Origin: Richelia sinica FACHB-800
GTDB taxonomy: Bacteria > Cyanobacteriota > Cyanobacteriia > Cyanobacteriales > Nostocaceae
Direction: 5' to 3'
DNA: 64,000 nt
NCBI RefSeq assembly: GCF_014698825.1
Contig: NZ_JACJTT010000008.1
Location: forward strand, 62,001 to 126,000
In this document: in pieces, positions 37,278 through 45,652 of the stretch
Layout: the number at the start of each line of letters is the position of its first letter
Position numbering within the stretch: position 1 is the stretch's first letter
Notes under the pieces: generated by a model
The model's database searches: none
The model's input: the letters and a program-made list of their open reading frames with translations, nothing else
Told to the model about the DNA's origin: nothing
Position numbers and translations under genes: made by a program

Positions 37278-37859
37278 ATGTCCCTTGCACCTTGGCGAAG
37301 TCTAGTTACTAGCGCCCTGCATCGTAACCGCAGTCTTGTATATTCACGCTACGTACAACTGGCAACGATTAGAGAGAATGGATTGCCAGCAAATCGGACT
37401 GTTGTGTTTCGTGGGTTTCTGGAAAATAGTAACCAGTTAAAGTTTATTACCGATATTCGCAGTGAAAAAGCTGAACAAATACAGCAAAAATCAGGTGCTG
37501 AGGTTTGTTGGTATTTTCCCAACACAAGAGAACAATTTCGGATTAGTGGCGAATTAATTTTAGTTAGTGCTAATTCTCATCCACATTTACAACCAGCAAG
37601 AATCAAAATGTGGCAAGAATTGAGTGATGCCGCACGGTTACAATTTGTTTGGCCTGAACCTGGTCAAGCTAGGGTGAAAGACCCGCAAGCATTTGCACCA
37701 CCAGCACCAGATTCTACTCAACCTGTAGAAACTTTTTGTTTGCTTCTACTCGACCCCATACAAGTTGATCACCTAGAGTTGCGGGGTGAACCACAAAATA
37801 GATGGGTTTACCACCTTCAGCAAAACCAAGAATGGTCTACTCAAGCGATAAACCCGTAG
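37278..37859 (+). CDS. Pyridoxamine 5'-phosphate oxidase family flavoprotein (Alr4036-type)
   Basis: A 193-residue FMN-binding split-barrel protein. It begins MSLAPWRSLVTSALHRNR and has VQLATIRENGLPANRTVVFRGF (about 27-48), then KFITDIRSEKAEQIQQ (about 56-71) and VCWYFPNTREQFRISG. This pattern is the Pyridox_oxase_2 type found in cyanobacteria and plants, not classical PdxH. It may salvage pyridoxal phosphate or reduce another substrate. It lies 34 bases downstream of the tRNA. Confidence 0.82.
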   Translation: MSLAPWRSLVTSALHRNRSLVYSRYVQLATIRENGLPANRTVVFRGFLENSNQLKFITDIRSEKAEQIQQKSGAEVCWYFPNTREQFRISGELILVSANSHPHLQPARIKMWQELSDAARLQFVWPEPGQARVKDPQAFAPPAPDSTQPVETFCLLLLDPIQVDHLELRGEPQNRWVYHLQQNQEWSTQAINP

Positions 37860-37876
37860 TTTTTGACTTAGGATTT

Positions 37877-38644
37877 TTAGATTCCTGCACCGTCTAGAAA
37901 TTCCTGTATGGCCTTATCTCGGAGGTTACACACAAGGGGAGTTGATTGTGGTAATTTTTCCTCACTCAACATAAAGTTACCTGCCAAAACAGGTGTTTTG
38001 ATTGGGGTTTGAGATTCCTTAAGGGTTTGGATTTGTTCTTCTAAGGATTCGATGCGGTCAACTAAAGCGCGAATAACTTCTGCTTCTGAGTCTGGTAAGT
38101 TGTTGTGTTCTAGGGGAGCAACCCGAACTCCTGAACGATAGATAATCCGACCGGGTACACCGACAACTGTGCAGCTAGAGGGAACGTCTCTCAACACAAC
38201 TGAACCAGCACCAATGCGGACGTTATTACCAATTTGGATATTACCTAAAACTTTCGCACCAGCACCAACGACAACATTTTCGCCTAAAGTGGGGTGACGT
38301 TTACCACTCTCTTTACCAGTACCCCCCAAGGTGACACCTTGATAAATGAGGGCATAGTCCCCGACAATGGCCGTTTCACCAATAACGACTCCCATTCCAT
38401 GGTCAATAAATACCCCCTGACCAATTACAGCCCCTGGGTGAATTTCAATGCCAGTTAAAAACCGAGCGATGTGAGAAATCAGCCGGGGGATGAAGGGAAT
38501 ACCAATACTACGCAGCCAGTGGGCCAGCCGGTGGAACATTAGGGCTTGTAAGCCTGGATAACAAAACAAGACCTCCAACCAATTCCGGGCAGCTGGGTCA
38601 CGTTCAAAGATGATGCGAAAGTCGGCACGCAGTGTAGATAGCAC
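37877..38644 (-). CDS. cysE: Serine O-acetyltransferase
   Basis: CysE makes O-acetylserine from serine and acetyl-CoA, the first step of cysteine synthesis, and is usually feedback-inhibited by cysteine. The 255-residue product has the N-terminal helical domain ([18 protein letters not shown]) and a left-handed beta-helix with [21 protein letters not shown] (about 71-91), [13 protein letters not shown] and [10 protein letters not shown] 55-residue tail follows the helix. It is convergent with the PNPOx-like gene. The sulfate permease genes about 4 kb away belong to the same pathway but are not in the same operon. Confidence 0.95.
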   Translation of the reverse strand: MLSTLRADFRIIFERDPAARNWLEVLFCYPGLQALMFHRLAHWLRSIGIPFIPRLISHIARFLTGIEIHPGAVIGQGVFIDHGMGVVIGETAIVGDYALIYQGVTLGGTGKESGKRHPTLGENVVVGAGAKVLGNIQIGNNVRIGAGSVVLRDVPSSCTVVGVPGRIIYRSGVRVAPLEHNNLPDSEAEVIRALVDRIESLEEQIQTLKESQTPIKTPVLAGNFMLSEEKLPQSTPLVCNLRDKAIQEFLDGAGI

Positions 38645-38716
38645 GAGATAGTACCCTTGGAAAGCAAAACGAGCTACTCTCTCATCTTATCGTCACTGGT
38701 GTTGTAATGTTTCATC

Positions 38717-38869
38717 TTCAGGAGTTCAGGAGTTCAGAAGTTCAGAAGTTCAGAAGTTCAGGAGTTCAGGAGTTCAGGAGTTACAGAAGTTCAGAAGTTC
38801 AGGAGTTCAGGAGTTCAGGAGTTCAGAAGTTCAGAAGTTCAGAAGTTCAGGAGTTCAGGAGTTCAGGAG
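38717..38869 (+). repeat. 8-base tandem repeat (GGAGTTCA/GAAGTTCA), about 18 units
   Basis: About 150 bases of the octamer GGAGTTCA alternate with GAAGTTCA and are broken once by an added ACA. The array is followed by ATGGCTACGCCACGCTGCGC (38871-38890). The same array and element lie behind sodB. A frame of repeated EFRSS/QEFRS residues runs through it but is not a credible gene. Confidence 0.9.
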
Positions 38870-38916
38870 TATGGCTACGCCACGCTGCGCGAACAGGAGT
38901 TACAGAAGTATGGCTT

Positions 38917-39501
38917 CTACCGATGGTGATTCAGCAAGGTTTCCACTAAGATTTGAGCCGTTTTCAATCGTTCTGGGTCTTTAGATTGAGCTACCCACGC
39001 AGCTAATTCATTGAGAGAACCATTGACTAAATGGGCAAAACCTTCTGCATCAATGGTATTGAGTTTTCCCTCTTGGACGACTGCTTGAATTGCCTGATAG
39101 AGCAAAGAAAATCCATACTGGTCAAACTCAACTAAGGTGTCTGCGGCTAAGACTGCTGGGGCTTCAATGTAGACTAACCGTCGCAAATCTCCTTGCTGGG
39201 CAATTTCTAAGAATGCCTGACAACCAACAACTAACTGTTCCCATGGGTCTTCTATGGGTTGAACTTTGGCGATGATGTATTGTGTCATCTCGTCGTAAGC
39301 TTCAGCTACCACAGCTTTAAAGACCCCTAGCTTATCTTTGAATTGGTGATACAAAGCTCCGCGAGTAATTCCCAAGCCGTTGATAATTTCCTCTGTTCCA
39401 GTGGCTGCATACCCTTTGGTGGCAAATAAATGACGCGATCGCTCCAAAATGGCACGACGGGTACGCAGGGTTTGTTCGGCTTTGGTGAGTTTGACGGACA
39501 T
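38917..39501 (-). CDS. TetR/AcrR family transcriptional regulator
   Basis: A 194-residue one-component repressor. The N-terminal helix-turn-helix is clear: RRAILERSRHLFATKGYAAT, then TEEIINGLGITRGALYHQFKDK (about 37-58). The C-terminal ligand domain is variable. The gene is divergent from a GNAT-hydrolase-SDR cassette with 120 bases between the starts, and those bases hold a dyad operator. By family habit it should repress its own gene and that cassette until it binds a small molecule. Confidence 0.9.
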   Translation of the reverse strand: MSVKLTKAEQTLRTRRAILERSRHLFATKGYAATGTEEIINGLGITRGALYHQFKDKLGVFKAVVAEAYDEMTQYIIAKVQPIEDPWEQLVVGCQAFLEIAQQGDLRRLVYIEAPAVLAADTLVEFDQYGFSLLYQAIQAVVQEGKLNTIDAEGFAHLVNGSLNELAAWVAQSKDPERLKTAQILVETLLNHHR

Positions 39502-39531
39502 CTTAGCTAATTACAAATAAACATTCATGCA

Positions 39532-39591
39532 GTATGTATCTTGACAAGAGAAAGAATGTCTCTGTATTTTAGATACATACAGATTGTATCT
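39532..39591. promoter_or_regulatory. Candidate TetR operators and GNAT-cassette promoter
   Basis: A -35 TTGACA (39541-39546) and a -10 TATTTT (39565-39570) are 18 bases apart, on the plus strand. Just downstream is AGATACA-TACAGAT-TGTATCT (39571-39591), a 7-base dyad with a 7-base centre. An inverted copy of its left part, GTATGTATCT (39532-39541), overlaps the -35 box. A repressor bound at both would cover the whole promoter. Confidence 0.7.
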
Positions 39592-39621
39592 TTTCTGAAT
39601 ATGCACTTCCAGGAAATTGTC

Positions 39622-40296
39622 ATGCCAACTGGATTGAGTATCCGCAATGCCACGAATGCAGATATCTCTTTTCTGGCAAGAATAGAGTATGAAGCCTCTC
39701 TACCACCGTTGAATCGCTGCTTTTGGGAAGATATGTTACATGACACAGATACGGGTGCATTGCCATTTATTGAGGCAATGTTAAGAGTAGGTGGTGGTAA
39801 CTGGGGTAATGTGGGAGATTTCTGGATTTTGGAAGATTCAGGTAAGCCAGTAGGAGCGGCAGCAGGTTATACACCTAATCATGAGGACTACTGCCCGTTA
39901 CGTCTTTCCTGTTTGAAAAAGATAGCGCAAGATTTGGGATGGTCTGTAGAAACGACCATAGCCTTTAGCGATCGCTATGAGCAATATTGGGGAGGAAATT
40001 ATCAACCCGTGTTTCTGACACCCCAAGCCCCTTGGATCATTGAAAATGTGGCAGTATTGCCAGAATATCGAGGTCGAGGACTGGGAAAAACTTTACTTCA
40101 AGCCTTGTTAGCAGTGGGGCGTTCACAACAGCATTCTCATGTGGGCATCATGGTTATCAACGGCAATGATGTTGCCCGTCACACCTATGAATCTCTGGGC
40201 TTTCAACCTTACGAAACCTTTTACGCTGCATATTTTCGCGATCGCTTTCAGATCGAATTTCCAGGGGTAACTAAATTCGGTCTTTGTTTCAATTGA
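39622..40296 (+). CDS. GNAT-family N-acetyltransferase
   Basis: A 224-residue acetyl-CoA-dependent transferase. It opens MPTGLSIRNATNADISFLAR and has the acetyl-CoA motif VLPEYRGRGLGKTLLQALL (about 154-172) with the RGRGLG pyrophosphate loop, then a conserved GFQPYETF end. AGGAAA stands 6 bases before the chosen ATG; frames open upstream from 39541 but would overlap the promoter. The N-terminal half contains an insert (about 35-110) with a helix typical of unusual GNATs. It is the first gene of a TetR-controlled cassette with a hydrolase and an SDR enzyme. The substrate is unknown. Confidence 0.8.
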   Translation: MPTGLSIRNATNADISFLARIEYEASLPPLNRCFWEDMLHDTDTGALPFIEAMLRVGGGNWGNVGDFWILEDSGKPVGAAAGYTPNHEDYCPLRLSCLKKIAQDLGWSVETTIAFSDRYEQYWGGNYQPVFLTPQAPWIIENVAVLPEYRGRGLGKTLLQALLAVGRSQQHSHVGIMVINGNDVARHTYESLGFQPYETFYAAYFRDRFQIEFPGVTKFGLCFN

Positions 40297-40315
40297 AATG
40301 GATTAATTCTGGTAA

Positions 40316-41182
40316 ATGTCTGATCAAAATATCACTGTTGCGGCCACCAAGCTAGTCAAAGTTAGAGGTGTGGAATATGCCATCACAGATACAGGTGGTT
40401 CCGGCCCACCAGTCATGTTGCTGCATGGCTGGCCCGACGACAAAAGCCTATGGCGATATCAGATAGGTTATCTACATACACTTGGTTTCAGGGCAATTTC
40501 TGTAGACTGGATTGGTCATGGAGAGAGTTCAGCACCAGCAGATGTAAGACGATACCATGTAACTCAACTAGGTGCTGATACCATTGCCCTACTGGATGAG
40601 TTGGAAATAGAAAGAGTACATCTCATTGCCCATGACTATGGGGCTACAGTCTCTTGGGAAACAGTAGCTAATTACCCCCATCGCTTCCTCAGTTATTGTG
40701 CAATATCTGTGGGACATGCCGTTGAGATTCTGCGAGATATGTTGATGGGAAATGTTCTACATTATCTGTGGCTGGTTTTGCATGGTATGGATCAAGCTAG
40801 TAGATATTGGTATCTGAGTCATGGGGCCAAAAGGTTTAAAGACAAATTTGCTTCCCATCCTGATGGCAATAGAATTTTAGCCAAGCTGACTGATGGCAGT
40901 GATTCCCGGTTCTGGACGATATGGGAGCGAGCTAATCCCGCTAGCGATGTAATTTACCGCCACTTCTTAAGAGAACAACGTCATAAAAGAATAGTTGTAC
41001 CGACTATGGGCATTTACAGCCGTAATGATGAATGGATGACACAAGGACAACTTTCTCGTTGTTACCAATATGTGGACGCAACATGGCGGTATGAGTCCAT
41101 TGATGGTGGCCATTGGGTGCCGTTAGAGCGACCAGAGGAAATAAATCAGATACTTGGCTCATGGCTAGCAAGGGTAGGGTAA
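40316..41182 (+). CDS. Alpha/beta hydrolase with Asp nucleophile (epoxide hydrolase / dehalogenase-like)
   Basis: A 288-residue alpha/beta hydrolase. HGWPDDKSLWRYQ (about 37-49) gives the oxyanion-hole motif. The nucleophile elbow reads AHDYGATVSW (about 105-114), placing Asp where serine hydrolases have Ser. The acid/base His is in GGHWVPLERPEE (about 263-274). An Asp nucleophile marks epoxide hydrolases and haloalkane/haloacetate dehalogenases. It begins 20 bases after the GNAT gene, so the genes are co-transcribed. The substrate cannot be read. Confidence 0.83.
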   Translation: MSDQNITVAATKLVKVRGVEYAITDTGGSGPPVMLLHGWPDDKSLWRYQIGYLHTLGFRAISVDWIGHGESSAPADVRRYHVTQLGADTIALLDELEIERVHLIAHDYGATVSWETVANYPHRFLSYCAISVGHAVEILRDMLMGNVLHYLWLVLHGMDQASRYWYLSHGAKRFKDKFASHPDGNRILAKLTDGSDSRFWTIWERANPASDVIYRHFLREQRHKRIVVPTMGIYSRNDEWMTQGQLSRCYQYVDATWRYESIDGGHWVPLERPEEINQILGSWLARVG

Positions 41183-41240
41183 AGCAATGATTATCTACTG
41201 CATCAAATTCCAATTTTGCGGCAATTAAACAGGTGAAAAT

Positions 41241-41939
41241 ATGATGTCTTTGGGGACAATTCTTGTAGCTGGTGCTAGTCGGGGAATTGGGCTGGCTGTA
41301 GCTGAACATTTAGCATCCAAATCCCAACGTTTGGTAACTGTTTCTCGGACAGCTGCACCTTGGGGTGAATGGGTTCAGGCAGATTTATCGGTATTAGCGG
41401 GTGTGGAAAAGGTCGCCCATGCCATTGGCAGTGATCGCTTGGATGCCTTGTTATATATGGGCGGAACATGGGAGAATCACGCCTTTACCAGTCACTACAG
41501 CTTTGAAAATTGCTCTGATGCAGACATCACCAGAGTGATCACCGTAAATTTATTAGCTCCCATTCGTTTGGTTAAAGCCTTGTTACCTGCTCTAAGACGG
41601 TCAGATAATCCGAAAATTATTTTTATGGGTTCACTTTCCGGTCGTGATAACTTTTCGGGAAGAGAAGTGGCCAACAGTGCTTCTAAATTTGGATTGCGGG
41701 GTGTGGTGCATTCATTAAGGGAGGAATTGCGATCGCAGCAAATCGGTGTAACAGTGATTAATCCTGGTAATGTTGGTACGCCAGAAGTTCTAGCTGATTT
41801 GGCAGCCCATAATCTTTTGGGTGGTGAAGCAATTCCTTTAACAGACCTGTTAATGATTATTGATTGTATTTTGTCATTATCGCGTGCAACTTGTATCAAG
41901 GAAATTGATTTGCCTGCAATGTTAGGTGAAGGAGCTTGA
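41241..41939 (+). CDS. Short-chain dehydrogenase/reductase
   Basis: A 232-residue Rossmann-fold oxidoreductase. The N-terminal dinucleotide motif is VAGASRGIGLAVAEHL (about 9-24). The catalytic region is SLSGRDNFSGREVANSASKFG: a conserved Ser/Asn-Ser-Ala-Ser-Lys stretch stands where YxxxK is expected, with Asn-Ser in place of the Tyr, so the alignment must be checked. PGNVGTPEV follows as in the family. It is the last gene of the GNAT-hydrolase-SDR cassette, 58 bases after the hydrolase. The physiological substrate is unknown. Confidence 0.8.
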   Translation: MMSLGTILVAGASRGIGLAVAEHLASKSQRLVTVSRTAAPWGEWVQADLSVLAGVEKVAHAIGSDRLDALLYMGGTWENHAFTSHYSFENCSDADITRVITVNLLAPIRLVKALLPALRRSDNPKIIFMGSLSGRDNFSGREVANSASKFGLRGVVHSLREELRSQQIGVTVINPGNVGTPEVLADLAAHNLLGGEAIPLTDLLMIIDCILSLSRATCIKEIDLPAMLGEGA

Positions 41940-42005
41940 ACAGTGAAATTCTTGTGGGGGGCAACAAAGCCCACCCTAAATTAAGCAATTTAAAAGCCCA
42001 TGAGC

Positions 42006-42266
42006 TTACCAATTACCAACTTTATTTTCGTCCCAAATTTCTAACTCCAATTCTTGTAAATAGGCGAGTCCATTTTCAACTTGTGCTGCTGTACCTTGTA
42101 AATCTAAATCGAACCAACCATCACCCACTGCGTTTGCTGCTAGTAGTGCAGCACGAATATTGATAATGAGTCCGTATTGAGATACAAGGCGAGAAATTAC
42201 AGGTTCTTGGTGATAGTCAGTTGGTATTCTCAAGCGAATGCGTTTATTTATAGTTGCATCAGCCAT
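42006..42266 (-). CDS. NIL-domain protein in the sulfate permease cluster
   Basis: An 86-residue protein of the NIL domain type (ferredoxin-like fold otherwise found at the C-terminus of the methionine importer ATPase MetN). It has RIRLRIPTDYHQEPVISRLV at about 9-28 and ends ELEIWDENKVGNW. It lies 70 bases after cysW on the same strand, so it is the fourth gene of sbpA-cysT-cysW-NIL. In MetN this domain binds the substrate and inhibits transport, so a regulatory role on the sulfate importer is a reasonable guess. Confidence 0.8.
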   Translation of the reverse strand: MADATINKRIRLRIPTDYHQEPVISRLVSQYGLIINIRAALLAANAVGDGWFDLDLQGTAAQVENGLAYLQELELEIWDENKVGNW

Positions 42267-42336
42267 AAAACCCCGTGCCTAATAATTTTGATATATTCCT
42301 CAGATTGTTGCGATCGTAATTAGGGAAAATTACGAA

Positions 42337-43176
42337 TTATTCCACATCCTTAATGCGGGTTTTGCGTTCCAGAATCTCCTTCAGCACCAAGGTTACTACT
42401 GCTAATAAAGCTAACAATACAGCGGCTGAAAAAGCAGCTTCCGTTTCATATTGTTTGTAAGCGTCTTCCACAAACAAAGGTAAACTCTGGGTGGTACTAG
42501 CAATGTTACCAGAAACCACAGAAACTGCACCAAATTCACCCATGGCTCTGGCGTTGGTTAAGATGACACCGTAGAGTAAGCCCCAGCGAATACTTGGTAA
42601 GGTAACACGCCAAAATATCTGCCATTCGTTAGCACCCAAAGTTTTAGCTGCTTCTTCTTGGTCTTTGCCAAATTCTTCTAAAACAGGAATAACTTCTCTG
42701 GCCACAAAGGGCATACTGACAAAAGCAGTAGCAAGTACCATCCCAGGAAAAGCAAAGATTATTTGGATGTCATGGGATTGCAACCAAGGGCCAAACCAGC
42801 CATTTCTGCCATACAGAAGGACAATCATTAAGCCGGCAACGACTGGTGAAATAGAAAAGGGCAGGTCAATGATACTTAAAACTATAGCTCGGCCGGGAAA
42901 CTTGTAGCGAGCGATCGCCCAAGCTGCACAGAGACCAAATACTGTGTTTATTGGCACGGATATTAAAGCCAACAGTAGGGTCAGCCATGCTGCATGGAGA
43001 AAGTCAGCTTTATTCAGATTGGAGAGAAAAGGCCCAACGCCATTTTTGAAAGCTTGGACAAAAACATTAATTGCTGGAATATATTGAACCAGAGCTAGGT
43101 AAGCGATCGCAATCCCAATCAACAAACCAGGAATCCAACTCTTTTTTTTCCTGCCTATTTGCTTATCTGTTGTCAT
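42337..43176 (-). CDS. cysW: Sulfate ABC transporter permease CysW
   Basis: One of the two membrane subunits of the sulfate/thiosulfate importer. The 279-residue product has about six membrane spans and the EAA loop region [23 protein letters not shown] (about 168-190), which docks to the ATPase. The Gly at the conserved position of the EAA motif is present. Its start overlaps the end of cysT by 14 bases. The ATPase gene cysA is not in the cluster and must lie elsewhere. Confidence 0.92.
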   Translation of the reverse strand: MTTDKQIGRKKKSWIPGLLIGIAIAYLALVQYIPAINVFVQAFKNGVGPFLSNLNKADFLHAAWLTLLLALISVPINTVFGLCAAWAIARYKFPGRAIVLSIIDLPFSISPVVAGLMIVLLYGRNGWFGPWLQSHDIQIIFAFPGMVLATAFVSMPFVAREVIPVLEEFGKDQEEAAKTLGANEWQIFWRVTLPSIRWGLLYGVILTNARAMGEFGAVSVVSGNIASTTQSLPLFVEDAYKQYETEAAFSAAVLLALLAVVTLVLKEILERKTRIKDVE

Positions 43177-44032
43177 ATCTTCTTGACCACGCTTGTAAGA
43201 AATTAATTGCCAGTAGCAACACCAAAGAAATGGTCAGTAACACCACACCAATCACCGTTGCACCAGAATAGTCGTACTGTTCCAAACGCTGGAAAATTAG
43301 TACAGGTGCAATTAAATCTTGAAATGGTGTATTCGAGGAAATAATCACCGTTGAACCATACTCTCCCACCGCGCGGGAGAAACCCAAAGCTACACCAGTC
43401 AAAATCGTTGGGAATAAAGGTGGTAAAATCACCTTCCAAAAAGTCTGCCATTGAGAAGCACCCAAACTCCAAGCTGCTTCTTCTATTTCCTGTTCCATTT
43501 CTTGCAGTACAGGCTGCACAGTTCTGACAACAAATGGTAAAGAAATAAATACCATTGCCACTGCTACCCCTAACCGGGTAAAAGACACCTTGATGCCTAA
43601 TGGTGCCAGTAAAGAACCAAGCCAACCATTATCACTGTACACAGTTGCTAGAGTTAAACCTGCGACTGAAGTTGGCAAAGCAAACGGTAAATCGACTGTG
43701 GCATCGACTAAACGCTTGAAGGGAAAATCGTATCGCACCAACACCCAAGCCACCAAGGTTCCAAATACGCCATTAAGCAAGGCAGCAAAAATAGAAGTTA
43801 CAAAAGTAACATTATATGTTGCCAATGCCAAAGGACTAGTAGCTATTTCCCAAAACTTAGATGGAGGTTCCGTACTAGCTTTCAGAAACATAGCCCCAAT
43901 GGGCATAAACAACATGAAAAACAAGTAGAAAATGGTAATTCGCCAAGTCCAAGGTAGGTGAATTACATAATCTAAAAACACTTTCCAGCCAGGCTGTTTT
44001 TGATCCGCATCTACGGTAGGCAATACAGTCAT
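43163..44032 (-). CDS. cysT: Sulfate ABC transporter permease CysT (CysU)
   Basis: The partner permease of CysW. The 289-residue product has six membrane spans and the EAA loop [23 protein letters not shown] (about 188-210). The first 30 residues are polar and cytoplasmic. It follows sbpA by 92 bases and overlaps cysW. The order sbpA-cysT-cysW is typical of cyanobacterial sulfate uptake operons, which respond to sulfur limitation. Confidence 0.92.
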   Translation of the reverse strand: MTVLPTVDADQKQPGWKVFLDYVIHLPWTWRITIFYLFFMLFMPIGAMFLKASTEPPSKFWEIATSPLALATYNVTFVTSIFAALLNGVFGTLVAWVLVRYDFPFKRLVDATVDLPFALPTSVAGLTLATVYSDNGWLGSLLAPLGIKVSFTRLGVAVAMVFISLPFVVRTVQPVLQEMEQEIEEAAWSLGASQWQTFWKVILPPLFPTILTGVALGFSRAVGEYGSTVIISSNTPFQDLIAPVLIFQRLEQYDYSGATVIGVVLLTISLVLLLAINFLQAWSRRYDNR

Positions 44033-44124
44033 ATAATAAGTAAAACTTTAGCAAAATGATTTCTTGTTACAGTTATTCAGTTGCCGAATTTTGCTCCTAG
44101 CAACTGACAACTGAATCCTTCCTA

Positions 44125-45258
44125 TCAGCGTTTGATTTTAGCTTGAATTTGGTCAAAAATTCCGCCATCAGCAAAGAACTTCTGATCAACCGCAGACCAA
44201 CCACCAAAATCATCAACTGTACCCAAAGTTTTAACCGCAGGGAATTTATCTACTACTTCTTTGCTTTTAGCAACCGATTCATCCACCGGACGGAAGCCTA
44301 ATTTGACAAACTCCTGTTGTGCTTCTGGAGTGTAGAGAAACTTGACAAATGCTTCTGCAACCTCACGGTTGCCATGCTTATCAACATTCTTGTCAACTAA
44401 CGCAATGGGATTATCAATAGAAATGTTTACATCAGGCACAACATAATCAACTTTTTCACCTTTTTGTTGTGCTAACACCACTTCATTTTCGTAGTTAATC
44501 AGAACATCTCCTTGACCCTGTTTAGCAAAAGCATCTGTAGCTTCTCGTGCATCTTTAGCCAGAATAGGAACGTTTTTATAAACATTAGTGACAAACTCAG
44601 TAGCTTTCGCATCATCACCACCAGTTTTAATCACTGAATTCCACAAAGCTAAAAAATTCCATTTAGCCACACCGGATGTTTTCGGGTCAGCAGTAATTAA
44701 TTTAAGATTTTCCTTGGTCAAATCAGCCCAAGTTTTAATTCCTTTGGGATTACCTGCACGAGTAATAATAGCTGCTACAGATTTAGAGACAATTCCATTA
44801 TTAGGAAATTCCTTTTGCCATCCAGGTTGAATTAGTCCGGCTTTCTCAATTTTCTCTGTATCACCTGATAATGCCAAGTGGACAACATCAGCTGCCAAAC
44901 CATCAATTACCGCACGAGTTTGGGAACCAGAACCACCATAACTTTGTTTGAAAGTGACATTTTGGTTATGTTCTTGTTTCCATTTTTCCACAAATTTAGG
45001 AATGATGGCTTCATGGGCAGCTTTTGTCACCGCGAAAGAAACAAGAGTGACTTCTACATCTTGCTTTTGACTAGCTGCTGGACTTTGAGTAGGGGAACTA
45101 TTCTCATTGCTACCGGTGCAAGCTGCCAGGGTAACACTGAATAGGACTCCCAGTAAAAACAAAGACACAAAGCCTTTGAGGGAATTAGACTTGAAGCGAC
45201 TTGTTATATTTTGCACAGCACTTAGTAATTGTCTAAGTGGACGTTGCCACACACTCAT
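44125..45258 (-). CDS. sbpA: Sulfate-binding lipoprotein SbpA (first gene of the uptake operon)
   Basis: The periplasmic sulfate/thiosulfate-binding component. The 377-residue product has an N-terminal membrane segment and a lipobox Cys (in LAACTGSNEN, about 45-54). The family core follows: EVTLVSFAVTKAAHEAIIPKF, then QSYGGSGSQTRAVIDGL (ligand loop, about 104-120) and a TSGVAKWNFLALW segment. It ends KFFADGGIFDQIQAKIKR. An AGGAG lies 8 bases before the ATG. It is divergent from a second, closely related sulfate-binding gene at 45653. Confidence 0.93.
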   Translation of the reverse strand: MSVWQRPLRQLLSAVQNITSRFKSNSLKGFVSLFLLGVLFSVTLAACTGSNENSSPTQSPAASQKQDVEVTLVSFAVTKAAHEAIIPKFVEKWKQEHNQNVTFKQSYGGSGSQTRAVIDGLAADVVHLALSGDTEKIEKAGLIQPGWQKEFPNNGIVSKSVAAIITRAGNPKGIKTWADLTKENLKLITADPKTSGVAKWNFLALWNSVIKTGGDDAKATEFVTNVYKNVPILAKDAREATDAFAKQGQGDVLINYENEVVLAQQKGEKVDYVVPDVNISIDNPIALVDKNVDKHGNREVAEAFVKFLYTPEAQQEFVKLGFRPVDESVAKSKEVVDKFPAVKTLGTVDDFGGWSAVDQKFFADGGIFDQIQAKIKR

Positions 45259-45652
45259 TACTATTTCTCCTTCGATCTCCGTTAATTGATAGACATATCG
45301 TCACTGGTGAAATCATTGCGGAAGATGATTGCAGGCATCAAAAAATATCTGCAATCCAAAACTTCACTTTGACGATAGGGAATATGGGGATTGTATCAGG
45401 TTCGGGGTACTATTGCGTCCCTGTATGAATTTTTTCTGAAATTACGTCTTTTTATATATAAAACTTATTTAAAAGATTAAATATATATTTTTATCATATA
45501 TTCTCGTTATCCGGTCGATTTTTTGTGGTTTTTGCCCTGCTCAACTATTGATTTTCTGGTATTTCATCTGATACGCTCTTTTTCTAGTCAAATATTACTG
45601 CAATTCGACCGACTTACAGTAGTTTATTTCTTTACCAGATGAACAGCATCTC
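45259..45652. promoter_or_regulatory. 394-base divergent promoter region between two sulfate-binding genes
   Basis: No gene is present. The region should hold two divergent promoters and a sulfur-limitation regulator site. It is AT-rich around 45425-45500 with one TATATAAAA stretch. A GTAT-N8-ATAC dyad (45559-45574) is the only clear symmetry, and I cannot assign a regulator to it. Confidence 0.5.

Noticed and set aside
38707-38949. Protein with repeated EFRSS motif
   Set aside because: It is the octamer repeat read as codons; it has no family match and overlaps the tetR 3' end.
45559-45574. NtcA-binding site
   Set aside because: GTAT-N8-ATAC corresponds to GTA-N10-TAC, which is two bases longer than the NtcA consensus GTA-N8-TAC.
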